From positions 1-5,159 of the forward strand of contig CAMCIE010000129.1 in the NCBI GenBank assembly GCA_945874815.1: a stretch of 5,159 bases of DNA, written 5' to 3'. The position numbers and the translations under genes are program-made. Position 1 is the first letter of the stretch, and each line of letters begins with the position of its first letter. This stretch comes from an uncultured Bacteroidales bacterium. GTDB taxonomy: Bacteria > Bacteroidota > Bacteroidia > Bacteroidales > UBA932. The notes under the pieces were generated by a model. The model was not told the DNA's origin. It saw nothing but the letters and a program-made list of their open reading frames with translations, and searched no databases. This document shows, in pieces, positions 4,793 through 5,159 of the stretch.

Positions 4793-5159
4793 ATGATTAT
4801 ACAACCAGCAAAAAGAACGGAAAGCGTTCAGGAATATTATTTTTCACGCAAACTCAAAGAGATTGCATCCATGAACTCTGCAAGGGCAGAGCAGGGCGTC
4901 GCGCCTGTAATCAACCTTGGAATCGGCTCACCTGACGGTATGCCTCCCCAGGAGGCGATTGATGCCTTGTGCGAATGTGCAGGGCAGCCCTCAAGCCATG
5001 GCTATCAGAGCTATGTCGGTCTCCCTCAACTCAGGCAGGCTTTCGCACAGTGGTACAAGAAATGGTATAAAGTTGACCTGAACCCGAATACCGAAATCCA
5101 GCCTCTTGTCGGTTCGAAGGAAGGCATCTTGCTCATCAGTCTGGCATTTCTCAATAAAG
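4793..5159 (+). CDS. PLP-dependent aminotransferase, class I/II (3' end cut by window)
   Basis: The N-terminal 122 residues of a fold-type I aminotransferase; the usual length is about 380-400, so some two thirds, including the PLP-binding lysine, lie beyond the right edge. Visible landmarks are the N-terminal segment QEYYFSRKLKEIASM, the substrate-side NLGIGSPD (41-48), HGYQSYVGLPQLRQA (69-83) and GSKEGI (107-112), the glycine-rich cofactor-phosphate region. The ATG at 4793 lies 11 bp after the pheA stop, with no terminator between, so the two are almost certainly cotranscribed under the aromatic leader. Inference from context: it transaminates phenylpyruvate and/or 4-hydroxyphenylpyruvate (or prephenate) to finish Phe/Tyr synthesis. 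From sequence alone an aspartate or LL-diaminopimelate aminotransferase is equally possible, so no symbol is given. Confidence 0.88.
   Translation, partial: MIIQPAKRTESVQEYYFSRKLKEIASMNSARAEQGVAPVINLGIGSPDGMPPQEAIDALCECAGQPSSHGYQSYVGLPQLRQAFAQWYKKWYKVDLNPNTEIQPLVGSKEGILLISLAFLNK

Noticed and set aside
4750..4935. A 61-codon plus-strand frame overlapping the end of pheA and the start of the aminotransferase.
   Set aside because: It lies out of frame with both; the frame from the ATG at 4793 encodes clear aminotransferase motifs over the same DNA.

Overview
The window looks like chromosomal core DNA from a member of the Bacteroidota, probably the order Bacteroidales. The grounds are a five-helix SdhC/FrdC-type cytochrome b of the form usual in that group, three matches to the TAnnTTTG -7 promoter box, genes that mostly lack Shine-Dalgarno sequences, and a pheA followed directly by an aminotransferase gene. 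Base composition looks moderate and even, and I see no insertion sequence, phage, CRISPR or tRNA/rRNA signal. The genus cannot be fixed from the sequence alone.

Layout. Positions 1-1446 (+) hold the C-terminal four fifths of an M24 Xaa-Pro aminopeptidase that enters from the left edge. It converges on sdhC (1516-2211, minus), and a bidirectional terminator lies between them (1462-1496). sdhC is not followed by sdhA or sdhB in the window. The 178-bp divergent region 2212-2389 carries a promoter for sdhC and one for pyrH-frr. The pyrH -7 box lies exactly between the arms of a perfect 7-bp inverted repeat, and the pyrH leader carries a hairpin, a strong but misplaced Shine-Dalgarno-like sequence and a three-codon mini-ORF. 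pyrH (UMP kinase) and frr (ribosome recycling factor) follow as a pair.

The most interesting part is the 241-bp gap between frr and pheA (3710-3950). It reads as a complete ribosome-mediated transcription attenuator. It has a -7 promoter match, then a 27-codon leader ORF whose second half is loaded with Tyr and Phe codons (7 Tyr, 2 Phe, ending GYYYFYYQQR). Just after the leader stop codon is a 7-nt segment that can pair with the 5' arm of a strong intrinsic terminator, and the terminator itself precedes pheA. pheA (prephenate dehydratase) and a PLP aminotransferase running off the right edge would then be controlled by charged tRNA-Tyr and tRNA-Phe. The two enzymes fit consecutive steps: PheA makes phenylpyruvate and an aminotransferase converts it to phenylalanine. 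The preponderance of Tyr codons suggests that tyrosine-branch genes lie further downstream, outside the window.
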